Below are positions 1-11,236 of a DNA stretch of 64,000 bases, in pieces. The translations under genes were made by a program, and so were the position numbers. This stretch comes from Hypholoma sublateritium FD-334 SS-4 (taxonomy: Eukaryota > Basidiomycota > Agaricomycetes > Agaricales > Strophariaceae): NCBI GenBank assembly GCA_000827495.1, contig KN817518.1, positions 1,328,405 through 1,392,404 of the forward strand, given 5' to 3'. Within the stretch, counting starts at the first letter, position 1. Each line of letters opens with the position of its first letter. Below the pieces are notes generated by a model. It saw only the letters and a list, made by a program, of their open reading frames with translations. It was not told where the DNA came from and made no database searches.

Positions 1-71
1 CCAGTGCTATCTGGATCTTACTCTAACTTGCGGTGCTCATAAATATACCTAGCATCACGGACGAATTGCTA

Positions 72-1824
72 TCACCATTTGAGAGCATCAATTCCAAAAT
101 TCTGTTTGGCACCGATAGCCAGAAGCAGGATAATGAGGGTGATGAGGAAGAGGAGAATTAAAGTCCAAGCTATAAATACGCCATCAACAAATTTATCGTG
201 CAGACAGCAGGGAGAAACTTACAAAAACCGCCAACAACACTTGGTATGCTAACAATTCGGATTGTGTTGTCGGCACTGCCTGACACAAGCAGCGTCGTCG
301 AGGAATTGAACTTAATCGTTGTTGGGGGGAATTCGTGCGCTTTCAAGATGGTGATAAGAGGCTGAACAGAAGTCAGAAAACATTTCTCAGCCGGAAATGA
401 GGCTGAGACGCACACTGAGAGTCTTCGTATCTAACATTCCTATTGTCAAATCAGATGACCCGTATGACAAGAAACGGCCATCCGAGCTGCAAGACAGTTG
501 AGATTATGAGAAAGCCGAAGGAAAAGCAGCCTTGCCTTATGTCGACGCAAGTGATTCCTCGGTCGCCAATTTTCCGAGATAGCTCAACTGTCCATGTCTG
601 AGTTTTCCATTTGAATACAAAAGCCTGGCGAGAGGGCCCTTTGGACTTCTTTGAACGAGGTGTGACAGTGTTAACTACAGTATACAGCACTTCCGGGTTT
701 TGCGGATGACATCTTTTAGGACAAAATAAGAATATGCTTCAATTTTCAAAAGTAGACATACCTGACAGCCCGGAAGGTACTACCTTCGCCTGTGGAAGGT
801 GGCAGTTCGACGGTGCATTCCAAAAGCAGAGCCGAGAGTTTCTCAGTGGATCCATTGTGGCTGACTTTGACTTTCTTTTTCGGCTTCTTAACTGAACTAT
901 CTGTCGCAGCGTTGGGTGAGGCCGTTGCCGCGCCAGGTAACGTGTAAACAAGTAAATTATGTGTTGTCGCAACAACCATCTATTACATGATTTAGTTCAC
1001 AATCAGAGGAGTATTGGTTATGTACAAACCTGATGCGGTGAAAATGTGACGTCGTAAATTTCCTTCTCCGTGTGTATGGACTCCGATACGGGTATCAGAG
1101 ACGGATATGACAGGAGGGAGACCTGCGAAGACTAGGTGAAATAAGATTCAAGAGGAGGGAGCATAATACGAACGTCATGCGACCCCGCTATTGCCACCAG
1201 TGTGCCATCTGGAGACAAGACTGTCACTTTCTATGAGATGTCAGATTCGAGGACTCGGTCATACGGTGATATATTATACCTGGTAGTCCTCCAGGTCAAC
1301 TCCAGTCAATGTGCTCCGTGTTTGTAGGAGCTTGATACTATCACAGCAGTTCAATGTAGTCCACAGTCACACCCTGAACGAGGATGCGCGCTCACTTCGT
1401 GTCTGTGATGCTGAAACTGCGACAATTCTGATTTTCTCCCTTCTCCAATTTCTCCTCAACGCTGTTGATTCCACATACGATACCTTTGCTCTGAAACAAA
1501 GAATAAGCAACATAATCACGCCTAAAATACATATGCCTACATTGATGTCTGCGGCCATGCTCATGGGAGCATCCTCCCCGCTCTCCAAAGCGAACTCATC
1601 CTTCAATTCAATGGAAAGGTTTTCGCCTATACTATAGAGTCGCTAATGGCAGACATGAGCAGATGAATGGCCCCCAAAGTGATTGGAGTCCTTGCCAGTT
1701 TATTCTTGATTCCGGTCTTTGAAGCACCTCCCCCGCCCCCTAAAACCAGTTGGTTGGGTGATATAAATGCAGATGAATATACAGGAAATGCAGGCAGAGA
1801 GTGAGGTATATGTCGAGGGCGCAT
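72..1824 (-). CDS. SEC12: Sec12-type guanine nucleotide exchange factor for Sar1 (WD40 protein, ER membrane)
   Basis: Sec12 activates the small GTPase Sar1 at the ER and so starts COPII vesicle budding. The N-terminus carries the family loop GGGGGASKTGIKNKL (near residues 28-42), which in Sec12/PREB proteins contacts Sar1. Further exons give WD40-like blades, for example LLVSGSADNTIRIVSI near 280 on the map. The last exon encodes one hydrophobic segment (LILLFLITLIILLLAIGA) and a short tail ending at a TGA at 72-74, as expected for a tail-anchored ER protein with a very short lumenal part. The start at 1824 places the Sar1 loop at the usual distance. The first intron (1643-1695) joins KNKL to RLYSIGEN only if a GC donor is used. 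Internal blades are split by several short introns that I did not all place. Confidence 0.86.
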
Positions 1825-2541
1825 CCCGTCTAAGTAGATTCAGATTCAGAGGAGAAACCGAATAGTCACCGATAGAATATTTTGCAGATGTCAAGACCAA
1901 GTAAGGCCAGCAAGCAGTGACGTGCATGAACCCTGCTTCGCGGGCACGTGATCTATAATACACAAATGTTCTAATCTATGGCATTGGCAAATCTAGTAAG
2001 GACTCGAGTCTCGACTCTGGAGACACCGACTGGCGAGCTAGATTCATGTGTATTTTCAAGGGAAACTGTAGGTAACAAATCTCGGTAAGAGGGAAGAGTT
2101 CCGTGACGACCATATTTTAACATGTTCTACCAAGGTCCAAGTTGCAATTGGCAGAGCGCTTGAAGTGGCAGCGAAGCACGAAAAACCAGTTCAACCTCAG
2201 TTGTCACAAATAAAAATAATCAACCACTTCACATGTACATAACACTGTAACTGGACCTGTGGAAAATATCCCGGTCTATGGGCGTCGCAATGACGTAGTT
2301 ACTTAATAAATGCAGGGCTTACCGTCATCGGCTGATATGGATGGAATCATGAAAGCTAGGGAGCACTTCAAGACGACGACGATCAGCGCGCATTTTCAAA
2401 GCGCGTGTTCAGCTTGCCGTTGTGTAGCAAATCGATTGTGATCAAGTTCGCCAACGTCCAGCTTAGACCACGTTGACGATGCAGACAATAGCTGGAACCA
2501 TTTGACAAGAAAATCCAGCATATAAGGGAGATATAGTCGGG
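1825..2541. other. intergenic, SEC12 upstream region and MED10 3' side
   Basis: About 0.7 kb between the SEC12 start and the MED10 stop. It should hold the SEC12 promoter and the MED10 terminator. No coding exon, RNA gene or repeat is recognised. Confidence 0.5.
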
Positions 2542-3158
2542 TTAGTCGGATAGCTTTTCTTCAGATGGATGGCCCGTGATGTGTTGTTCTAGCTCGGGAA
2601 AGTTTTGAGAGATGGCTTCGTCTAACAATTGACGATAGGACTGGATAGCAAGAACCGTTGTCAGTATTCAATGTGCCCCATATGGTAGCATAGCCATTGT
2701 GATACCTGAATAGCAGCAATTTTGCCGTTCATGAACTGATTTTCAGTAGCAGCTCTCTCCAGCCGATCCTTGGTGAGTTGCATTGGGTTCCTGGAGTTAT
2801 CGATGTCAGCCAACACCTGCATTGGAATCATCGTGGAGATGTGTTGGGCCATATCATCGATAGTTCCAAGGTGGCTGACCACATCATTTCTGGGGGGAAA
2901 AATCGACAATGTCTCTCGTGGTGGAGATATGTAAACGTACACTCGGAGGCCAACTTGCTTCCCGCCACCTAATTTATCCCGTTCTTTGGTTGAGTCGTTG
3001 ATTACTGTTGTCCCCAGATTATAGAGAGCGTTGGCAAGTCCAAGCAATTCAAGCTCAAGGTCTCCTTGCAAGCCGCTGGGTGGGGGAGACTGTGAAGAGC
3101 GTGGTGAGTCTGGTGCCGGCTGGGATTGACGTGGTGTAGTAGGAGGAGGAGGGGCCAT
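2542..3158 (-). CDS. MED10: Mediator complex subunit 10
   Basis: Med10 is a middle-module subunit of Mediator, which links transcription factors to RNA polymerase II. The start (ATG at 3156-3158) is followed by a Pro/Ser-rich leader and then the conserved Med10 core: LGLANALYNLG, NDVVSHLGTIDD, ISTMIPMQVLADIDNSRNP, RLERAATENQFMNGK. Two introns fit well. One joins GLRV to NDVVSH (donor gtacgt). The second joins KIAAIQ to SYRQLLDEAI, and the last exon ends HPSEEKLSD before TAA at 2542-2544. The total is about 165 residues, normal for the family. It is divergent from the Ser-rich gene at 3320, with about 160 bases of shared promoter. Confidence 0.92.
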
Positions 3159-3319
3159 TAGTTTTTGACTAGATGCGACCAAGGTGTGTCCTGTGGCTGA
3201 CTGAAGTCTGAGATGGGTTTTGTTTGTTCGATGTTGTTGACCAAATTCCGATCGCATGCCTCTTTCCTCTTGCAACCACCCGGCGACACCTCCAAGATTC
3301 CGTACATCGTTGCCTTCTC

Positions 3320-4789
3320 ATGGCCACAAGACTGCTTCGGGAACCACGCTCGCGACTCAAACAGAGCTCTTCTGGTCCTTTCAATGAACCATCTATGCTT
3401 CAACCAAATAGCGCTCTGTCCCGAGGTTCTCTTCCAAGTCAGCCCACGTCTGCTGGTTCTGGTGTTGGCTCCAAGGAAATTAGGAAAATGGCATCTTTTA
3501 CTGTCGACGCTGGCCTAGATCATACTATAATGACGATGCAAACTCGGGTCGCTATTCGAGATGACACACCACACCGCTTTCAAGTCATTCCTCTTCGCGA
3601 TGTCAGTAAGCTGGAGACTTCAAGTGCAAGCTGTCGAGAAAATTCTTATCGCCTACCTCTGTCTGCCACGCTGAAGCAGAAAACTCTCTGCCCGCCTCCT
3701 GCGATACTTGGGGTTAAATCTCAGTCTGGACTTGTCCCTTCTACGTCGTCTCTGAAGTCCCACCTGGCTACTTGGGCGAAGGAGAGTCCTATTTCGCAAG
3801 TTCATGCGAATACGGTAGAAGCTGAACTAAATGAAGAGAATGGATCTGTGCTTCAAGTTCTGCCTGTCTCGTCGCCTTCCTTCTCTGCTTGGAGTAAAGC
3901 CACTGTCCTTGCTCAATTAGACACCAACCAATTGAACGAGCGACAAAGGCCTGTAATTTCCTCTGGAAAAGGTGTTTATTCTGCTGCGTCAATTCACGAA
4001 CTCATTCGTTCGGAATCTCCTCTCACCCATACAATCTCGCGGTCTTTACAAGTCAGAACACGCCCTGAAAGAAACTATCACAAATCCACAAGCATCACTG
4101 AGGACGCTCAGCCTCCAGCTATTCCTTTACTTGTGGGGAAGACAAAACTTAAATGTCGCTCCAGGACAATGTCAGACGCAAGCCTCCCGAACCGGCGTTT
4201 AGACAATCCGGGTCAAGATGAATCGTACTATGCGTTACTCAACGCTTACGATCCTGTGGATCTCAAACACAAGAAAAGACACGCAATATATACCCCGACG
4301 CTGTACGTTCCAAACTTCCATCAATCTGGTCCGCTCCGAGGAGGTGGCCAAGATCCATTGGATAAGACCAGTCAGGATACGAGTTACGGGAGTTTTCAGG
4401 CATTCTACGGTTCTCTAGACAAGACGGACGTAAATGCCGACATCTCTCAGCCTAATCCCGAAACTACGCTGCATCACTCTACTTCCGCCATCAATGCTCA
4501 GTATGCCAACGTCGTTTCGCGCATTCCCAAGGAATTAACGCACGATAGCACGACTGGGTCTATGGACCTTTTGCCGAGTAGCACTCCCACACAACATCTG
4601 GCCCATCAGTCTTCTTCTCAGAGTCTTCGCATTCGTCGATCTACTATTGGGCGTCCCAAAATCTCTCTTGGCGAAGACAATTCAACAAAATCTGACTCGC
4701 CATTACAAGACATTGTTTACCCACAGATTATTATTGATCTACTCCTTGATACGGACAAGGTAATCGAGGAGTGGAATCGTATCTACTAG
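3320..4789 (+). CDS. uncharacterised Ser/Thr-rich protein divergent from MED10
   Basis: A long open frame of about 490 codons, with TAG at 4787-4789 ending in EEWNRIY. I recognise no catalytic or binding domain. Composition is rich in Ser, Thr, Pro and Gln, as in disordered regulatory proteins. The most ordered-looking parts are YYALLNAYDPVDLKHKKRH in the middle and a hydrophobic stretch near the C-terminus (VYPQIIIDLLLDTDKVIEEW). The ATG at 3320 has a good context (ATGGCC) and leaves a usable promoter gap to MED10. An in-frame ATG at 3224 would add 32 residues but sits only 65 bases from the MED10 start. A splice donor-like gtatct just before the stop (in cgtatctactag) could link to a short further exon near 4830, so the C-terminus may differ slightly. 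Confidence 0.62.
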   Translation: MATRLLREPRSRLKQSSSGPFNEPSMLQPNSALSRGSLPSQPTSAGSGVGSKEIRKMASFTVDAGLDHTIMTMQTRVAIRDDTPHRFQVIPLRDVSKLETSSASCRENSYRLPLSATLKQKTLCPPPAILGVKSQSGLVPSTSSLKSHLATWAKESPISQVHANTVEAELNEENGSVLQVLPVSSPSFSAWSKATVLAQLDTNQLNERQRPVISSGKGVYSAASIHELIRSESPLTHTISRSLQVRTRPERNYHKSTSITEDAQPPAIPLLVGKTKLKCRSRTMSDASLPNRRLDNPGQDESYYALLNAYDPVDLKHKKRHAIYTPTLYVPNFHQSGPLRGGGQDPLDKTSQDTSYGSFQAFYGSLDKTDVNADISQPNPETTLHHSTSAINAQYANVVSRIPKELTHDSTTGSMDLLPSSTPTQHLAHQSSSQSLRIRRSTIGRPKISLGEDNSTKSDSPLQDIVYPQIIIDLLLDTDKVIEEWNRIY

Positions 4790-5543
4790 TTCATCCCAAG
4801 TTTAACGCACAACTTTCATTTGTCCAGAAACTTTGATTTGTCTTCAAGTATGTTCTTCTCCCGCCAACATCCTATACGACCGGCGCATTCTTTCGATCTA
4901 CCTCGTAACTCGCCGAAGCCGACATATGTACATGAGTTTAATTATATTCCCCGCAAAGATAATAATATGAAGCTTAAGATAAGTTTATTACCCAGAAGGC
5001 TGAGGTGATCAATTGAGAGAGATAAGTGCAAAAATGAGCACAGGTGACCCATGTCATCGCATAATTATTCCGAACGAGTTCATGTGTGTTCTCGTCGGAG
5101 CTCCTCAGCCGTCGGCGTAGATATCATTCTAACTGATTTCAAAGGCCCTCCTAAACATTGCCTAAACAGGTTCGTGCGAGACTACTATCGTTCTGAATTT
5201 AAGTATACTGAGCGATCTTTTGGACAGTGTCACAAACCACCACCTGAACTCTACCATTCCGTAGACTTTCAAGGGAGTAGCAGTTAGAAGAACTAAGTGG
5301 GACCCAAAACAGTGTGACTGAGTAAAGGGCTTAAATTAGGCATTGCCAATTATAGGTTTTTGACAGAGACAGAAACGGTGATTGGTTATCGGCCGAGTCA
5401 TCTTAGGATAGCCACCAGCTCCCCATCGGCCGAACTTTGTTCCAGTGGATCGGCTCATTTAAAGGACGTCTAGGTTCCACCGTAGAGATTACATTTCTTG
5501 CAAATTTCCCGTCGACTTGTGTACCATATTCCCTCTGCACAAT
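4790..5543. other. intergenic, LEU1 promoter region
   Basis: About 0.75 kb between the Ser-rich gene and the LEU1 start. Short open stretches occur but none resembles a known protein. A possible extra 3' exon of the upstream gene is the only coding suspicion. Confidence 0.45.
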
Positions 5544-8240
5544 ATGCCAGTTGCTGTCACTGCGCCTCGTAGTTTGTACGACAAAATATGGGACGATCAC
5601 GTTGTGTGAGCAACGCTCTATTTGTGTTAGACATACGGTTCTGACCGATCCTCTTCTGAAAGCGATGTCAAAGAAGACGGATTAGCGTTGGTGTATATCG
5701 ACCGGTATGTGCCAGTGTTGTCTTCAGAGACGCCAAACTGACATCCTAAATCAGCCACCTTGTACATGAAGTTACCAGTCCGCAAGCCTTCGAGGGACTG
5801 TGAGCTTACATGTCGTCCATTCGCGCGTCAAGCTTATTTCGTCCGTAATAGCCGTAATGCAAAACGTCCCGTGCGTCGGCCAGACTGCACTTTGGCCACC
5901 GTGGACCACAATGTTCCGTATGTCTTCAGTTTTGCTAGCGAGAGACAAACATATCTGATTATCCGTAGTACCGCGTCTCGCAAGAATTTTGTCTCCGTTG
6001 ATACGTTTATCGCCGAGCCTGATTCACGAGCCCAATGCGCCGCTTTGGAAGAAAACGTGAAAGAATTTGGTCTGACATACTTCGGCATGAAGGATCGCCG
6101 TCAAGGTTAGTCTAGTGGCCGTTACTAAAACCATAGCTTCTGACTGGTGGGCGTAGGAATTGTTCATGTCATTGGTCCAGAGCAAGGATTTACAGTATGC
6201 CTCCTCCTGACTTCAGCGGTAATTCCTATTCACCCTTCCCACAGTTACCAGGTATCACATGTGTTTGCGGCGATTCACATACCTCAAGTACATTTCGCGA
6301 CTTACCTCCTCGCAATGACGAAACTGACTTCGATAATCAGCACATGGCGCATTCGGTTCACTTGCATTCGGCATTGGCACATCTGAAGTCGAACATGTCT
6401 TGGCCACTCAGACTCTCCTGCAGAAGAAGGGCAAGAACATGCGCATCACTGTCGACGGCGAACTTCACGAAGGCGTTACCTCAAAGGACGTTATCCTCCA
6501 TATCATTGGTGTTATCGGTACTGCCGGAGGAACAGGATGCGTAATCGAATATGCTGGCTCGGTGTTCCGCGGATTCAGCATGGAAGCTCGCATGAGTGTT
6601 TGTAATATGAGTATTGAAGCCGGCGCTCGTGCAGGAATGGTTGCCCCCGACGAGGTCACATTTGCTTATCTCAAAGGTCGGCCTTTGGCTCCTAAAGGCG
6701 AGGAATGGGACCACGCTGTTAGCTACTGGAAAACCCTGAAGACCGACGAAGGTGCCAAATTCGACATCGAAGTCAACATCCCCGCCTCCGACATTATTCC
6801 AACTGTGACATGGGGAACCTCGCCTCAGGATGTCGTCCCAATTACCGGCACCGTCCCTGACCCGAGCACGATGTCCGACCCCGTCAAGCGCGCGTCGGCT
6901 TTGCGTTCGTTGGCATACATGGGCCTCGAACCCAACACACCTATGGAACGGATCAAGGTCGACAAAGTCTTTATTGGATCTTGCACCAACAGTCGAATCG
7001 AAGATCTGCGTTCCGCCGTCAACGTTATCCTCGCTGCTGGTGCCGACGCGAAGGTCGCACCAAATGTCCATGCTATGGTTGTTCCGGGTTCTGGCTTGAT
7101 CAAGCAGCACGCCGAAGCTGAAGGACTCGATGTGATCTTCAAACGAGCAGGCTTCGATTGGCGTGAAGCTGGCTGCTCTATGTGCTTGGGCATGAACCCC
7201 GACCAATTGGCTCCCGGAGAACGCTGTGCGAGCACTAGTAACCGCAATTTCGAGGGTCGCCAAGGTGCAGGAGGTCGTACGCATCTTCTCAGCCCTGCCA
7301 TGGCGGCTGCTGCTGCTATAACTGGCACATTGACCGACGTTCGCAAATTCATGGGCAAGGTCGGCGATGCTAATATTGCCGCTGCCGCTCCTTTGAAAAC
7401 TGTCAACGCTCTCAACTTCCTCGACGATGCCACAGCATCTCCTTGCGCCGCTGGACCATCTCCCGTCGATGGAAATGCTTCCCTTCCACCAGCCGCCTCA
7501 CCTTCTGCAGTCGAGAAGTTTATTATTGTGAAAGGGATTGCAGCTCCAATGCACATCGAAAATGTCGACACCGACATGATCATCCCCAAACAGTTTTTGA
7601 AGACTCTCAAACGTACTGGCCTAGCCGATGCTCTCTTCTTCACTCTCCGAAAGGACCCCCATACCGGGAAGGAAACAGACTTCATTCTCAACCGCGCGCC
7701 TTATAACAAGGCCAAGATCCTCGTTTGTACTGGGAAAAACTTCGGTTGTGGTAGCTCTCGCGAGCATGCTCCTTGGAGTTTGTAAGTACTTGCCGTCCTT
7801 CCCGTTTTATGTACACAACACTGACCTTTGATCTTAGGAATGACTTCGGTATTCGCTGCGTCATTGCTCCCAGCTTCGCCGATATCTTCCGCAACAACTC
7901 GATGCAGAACGGTATGCTCCCGGTAGCGATACCCCAGGAACAATGTATCGAGTTGGCCAAGGACGCCGAAGCCGGCCTTGATCTCGAGGTCGATCTGGAG
8001 AAGGAGGAAATACGACGTGTCAACGGGAAAGCGCCTATCCCTTTCTCGACTGATCCATTCCGTAGACATTGTCTGTTGAACGGTCTCGATGACATCGCTC
8101 TGACCATGCAGCGTGGCACAGTCATTGGCGACTTTGAGCAAAGGCGAAGTGAAATGTGGCCCTGGCTGAATGGCTTCGGATATTCGGGAAGCAAAATACC
8201 TATCTCACCTTCCCGAAAAGCGAAGAAAACAGATTGGTAG
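5544..8240 (+). CDS. LEU1: 3-isopropylmalate dehydratase (fused large and small subunits), leucine biosynthesis
   Basis: This enzyme interconverts 2- and 3-isopropylmalate in leucine biosynthesis, using a [4Fe-4S] cluster. Nine exons were placed: 5544-5605, 5663-5704, 5755-5799, 5852-5917, 5969-6105, 6157-6194, 6245-6287, 6341-7781 and 7838-8240. Every join keeps a family motif: [59 protein letters not shown]. Cluster ligands are seen in [14 protein letters not shown] and [12 protein letters not shown]. The C-terminal swivel (LeuD-like) part follows a Pro/Ala linker and contains [15 protein letters not shown] and [13 protein letters not shown]. The fused architecture is normal for fungi. Introns cluster in the 5' third, and the last 1.9 kb has only one. 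Stop TAG at 8238-8240. Confidence 0.97.
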
Positions 8241-8612
8241 ACGGTGGCATGAACAGTAATTATCATAGACGAGAGAATTTGTATACTTACCTTCAACTCA
8301 ATTTTGTATCAATTTAATTGAATCTACCGCTCTTTGCACTATCTTTATGTAGATTTACATAAATGCTTAACAGATGACTCGAGTGATACGCGATTTGTTC
8401 AATTTCCGATGAGGTTTCCTGCGACGGAGCGACGTGCACGACTCCACGAGGTAGGCGCGTGAAATGCTGTGAAATGACGAGTCCGTTTTTAGACAGGATG
8501 CTTCACCCCCCTTCCCTTAACTACCACCTCCTTCGCTGCTGCCCACCACACACACATACACACTTGATCTCTCGAACCTCACATCATTCTCTTTTCGTAC
8601 TGATATAGAACG
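8241..8612. promoter_or_regulatory. intergenic with pyrimidine-rich leader before the 8613 gene
   Basis: Contains the LEU1 3' region. The last 100 bases before the ATG are a CT- and CA-rich tract (near 8505-8570), a common feature of fungal core promoters and leaders. No TATA box stands out. Confidence 0.4.
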
Positions 8613-10259
8613 ATGTCTGCACCGCCTGCTTCATCCCACGCGGATGTCAATAGTATTCGACCAACAACAACTGTGCGGCCCACACCATCAACAACTACGT
8701 CCACCCCACTACAAATGCACTCTCAGAAGAAAGGAACCTCAAAAAACGCAATTATCACAGGTTCGATGGGCTCCAATGTACCGCAAAAGAAGGCGCCTCG
8801 CCGCTCAAGCAAGCCCATCATAAATTGGTTCCAGCGAAAGTTAGCTGGGTCGGGCAAGGCCAAACGGGCGGAAAATGTGCCACTCAGGATTGCCGAACTT
8901 GGAATCGTTCGCAACAACTCTTCCACTGGTCGCCAGATGAACCGTATAACATCCTCACCGCTTCCTGTCCAGAGTCATTATCTGAAACAGCAAGTCAGGC
9001 CCGACGCCGCATCTCTTGCAAGGCGCAAGACGCGATCGATATCCCTCTACGGAGACGAAGAATTACGAGAGGCTAATCAATACCACGATGACGATACTGC
9101 TTCTCTGGACCAATATTCTTTAAATAGGGATTCAATCTGGTCTCCTGCAAGCGCTTTGGAAGCTGACGACGATGCGTCCGTTCGTCCCATCCCCCCAAGT
9201 GCACCACCATCCCCCTCTCCGTCGCGATCTTCTTCATCGTATCTTTCAGACCCGCGCACATTCAGAAGCATGGCAGCAAGCACCAAACCTACTACTCTCC
9301 TCAGCATAGACCTGAATGGCAACGGCATGGCTCATATTGCGCAAGCCCCCGCTCCACCCCAGCAGATAAATCGATTTGCACCTCATGTGCGACAATCATC
9401 ATCTTTGAGCAACGCTGCCTTGCTGAGTAGCGGGGCTTCCATTACTTTCTCGGCTCTTCCATCAACGCAACCACCTTCTCGACCAACTTCTAATCCTGGA
9501 AGCTTGGGCTCAAGCATCTTAAACACGCCGCAGGGTCCAACGCAGAATGGCCAAGTGTCCTCTGTTCAAGCACCCTTACATACCAACCATCATCCTCGGA
9601 ATAACCCCCGGCCTTCCTCGCCTCCGATGGATAATGCATCCGTATTTACGCTGGCCTCGTCGGCCTTTGGAATTACGCCAAATCGACTCACCACACAGAC
9701 TTATACCCCGTCTGCGATTGGCGACTCGGTTTCTCACTACGGCGGGAGCATAACCTTTCTTGATGCAGAGAGCACGAGCCATTATGTTCCAGAGGACGAC
9801 GAACGCCTGGAGGAACGTGATTTCGATGCGAGTGTACGAGCTCTGAGACCCAGAAGCTCCAGGAGAGGTAGTTGGGAGAGCGAGGCCAGTGGTTGGAGCG
9901 CACGAGTGACTGGTCCTGGGACACCATCATTGTTAAGAGAACGAAGCCTGCGGACCTCCGAAAGCGGTCAGACTGGAAACCTGAGCACTGAAAATGGCGA
10001 CACGTATGATAACACTGACGACCAAAATCTAGATAACTCTGAAAGCAATGGCGACACAACCGAGGGGAATACCAGAGCGGATACTCCGGTCGATCAAATT
10101 GGCATCAAGGTCGAAAGTCCTCCAGCCCTCCCAGTTAGCACTCCCAAAGAGGTCGAACAATATTTTCCACGAGCATCATCGGATACCATCGATCAGGCTG
10201 CTCTAACTCCTTCCATTTCGGTGCATGGAGCGCAAGACCAGCACACATGCAGCAGTTAG
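8613..10259 (+). CDS. intronless Ser/Pro-rich disordered protein, function unknown
   Basis: One uninterrupted frame of 548 codons, ATG at 8613 and TAG at 10257-10259. This is unusual here, where almost all genes are split. No enzyme domain is recognised. The N-terminus is Thr/Pro-rich, followed by a basic patch with INWFQRKLAGSGKAKR (near residues 69-84), which may be a short helix or a nuclear or membrane-binding signal. The middle is low-complexity Ser/Pro (SAPPSPSPSRSSSSY), and a tryptophan-bearing stretch RRGSWESEASGWSARV lies in the C-terminal third. The tail is acidic and Asn/Asp-rich. Several RxxS-like sites suggest kinase regulation, which is inference from composition only. Gene prediction is strong because of length and codon regularity, but the role is unknown. 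Confidence 0.75.
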   Translation: MSAPPASSHADVNSIRPTTTVRPTPSTTTSTPLQMHSQKKGTSKNAIITGSMGSNVPQKKAPRRSSKPIINWFQRKLAGSGKAKRAENVPLRIAELGIVRNNSSTGRQMNRITSSPLPVQSHYLKQQVRPDAASLARRKTRSISLYGDEELREANQYHDDDTASLDQYSLNRDSIWSPASALEADDDASVRPIPPSAPPSPSPSRSSSSYLSDPRTFRSMAASTKPTTLLSIDLNGNGMAHIAQAPAPPQQINRFAPHVRQSSSLSNAALLSSGASITFSALPSTQPPSRPTSNPGSLGSSILNTPQGPTQNGQVSSVQAPLHTNHHPRNNPRPSSPPMDNASVFTLASSAFGITPNRLTTQTYTPSAIGDSVSHYGGSITFLDAESTSHYVPEDDERLEERDFDASVRALRPRSSRRGSWESEASGWSARVTGPGTPSLLRERSLRTSESGQTGNLSTENGDTYDNTDDQNLDNSESNGDTTEGNTRADTPVDQIGIKVESPPALPVSTPKEVEQYFPRASSDTIDQAALTPSISVHGAQDQHTCSS

Positions 10260-10266
10260 AGTGATG

Positions 10267-10287
10267 GTACCCAAGTACCCAAGTACC
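10267..10287. repeat. short tandem repeat, unit gtacccaa
   Basis: Two and a half copies of an 8-base unit directly after the stop of the intronless gene. The array starts and ends with gtacc, so it can also fold back on itself weakly. Confidence 0.7.
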
Positions 10288-11154
10288 GGCGTCGTTGTTG
10301 AACCAATCTCTTAACCTTCTGACTTCTGAATGGGTCCTGGCGTACCGTTCTGGTTTCTCGTCTTGTTCTCGTCCCCTGCTTTTGTTTTTCTCCTCATTGA
10401 CCCGGGATTCCGGATTGCGTGTAGTCTACATACTTGTATATCCTCTTCGATACTTTCCTTTCTGTAAACTATGACCTACGTATAGTAAAGCATGTACCTT
10501 ACTTATATCAACCGTTGATCAACCGCGTGTTTTGTTTCGTCTAGTCGCCCGTAGCGCACCAAGTATTTGAATTTCCAGTTGCATGACTCGATAGCACCAC
10601 TGGTCAACATGTCGGGAATTCCGTACGGTCGATGGGGATGGTAGATCACTCATACTTATGATTACTACACACTTTGGAGCGAGGCTTATCCTGCTGCTCA
10701 CATGGCTGTTGGTTCGGCACTTGGCCGGGTCTGCGGGCCGTGCTTGTGAAGTCTGTTCCTCTGTACTTCTCCTCACTTGCTCCTCACCGTTCGACGTTCC
10801 CCAAACGTTCCCTGCCTTTTTTCCTGGGAACAAAAAAACTGGGACAGATTCAACTCAAACGGCACCTCTAGGAGTTATACTTGAGTTGTCCCGTCCGACA
10901 CACGCAGAGATTCTGGGCCGGCCCCACCCGGGAACTTCAACTCTTCTTCGATTGTTCTGAGGCTGCAAAATTCATATCATCTCCTGACGATCTTTAAATA
11001 CCTCGATCCCGAGTCCGGCCCACCATATTGTACATAACTCCAACGTAATCTTGGCACAAGGAGCATAGGTCTTGTGAACGCACACTGCGCAGACTCAGAA
11101 GTCATTCTACCACCCGATGGTCTTCTACGCCTTCTACTGGACGACTGTGGCGCA

Positions 11155-11161
11155 TATAAAA
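11155..11161 (+). promoter_or_regulatory. TATA box of the GH125 gene
   Basis: The sequence tataaaa lies 82 bases before the ATG at 11237. An in-frame ATG at 11117 lies upstream of it, so the box supports the downstream start. Confidence 0.5.
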
Positions 11162-11236
11162 GGTCTTATCTCAGAGGCAACGAACGCCGTCTCCCTTTTC
11201 GTATCTCTCAACCCGTCCTATTGGAGTTCAATCCTG

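Larger units (their letters stand above)
10260..11236. other. intergenic between the intronless gene and the GH125 gene
   Basis: About 1 kb. It starts with a short tandem repeat and ends with the GH125 promoter. No coding exon is recognised. Confidence 0.45.

Noticed and set aside
6825..7691. Long open frame on the minus strand under LEU1
   Set aside because: It is the antisense shadow of the long LEU1 exon. The plus strand carries the clear isopropylmalate isomerase sequence.
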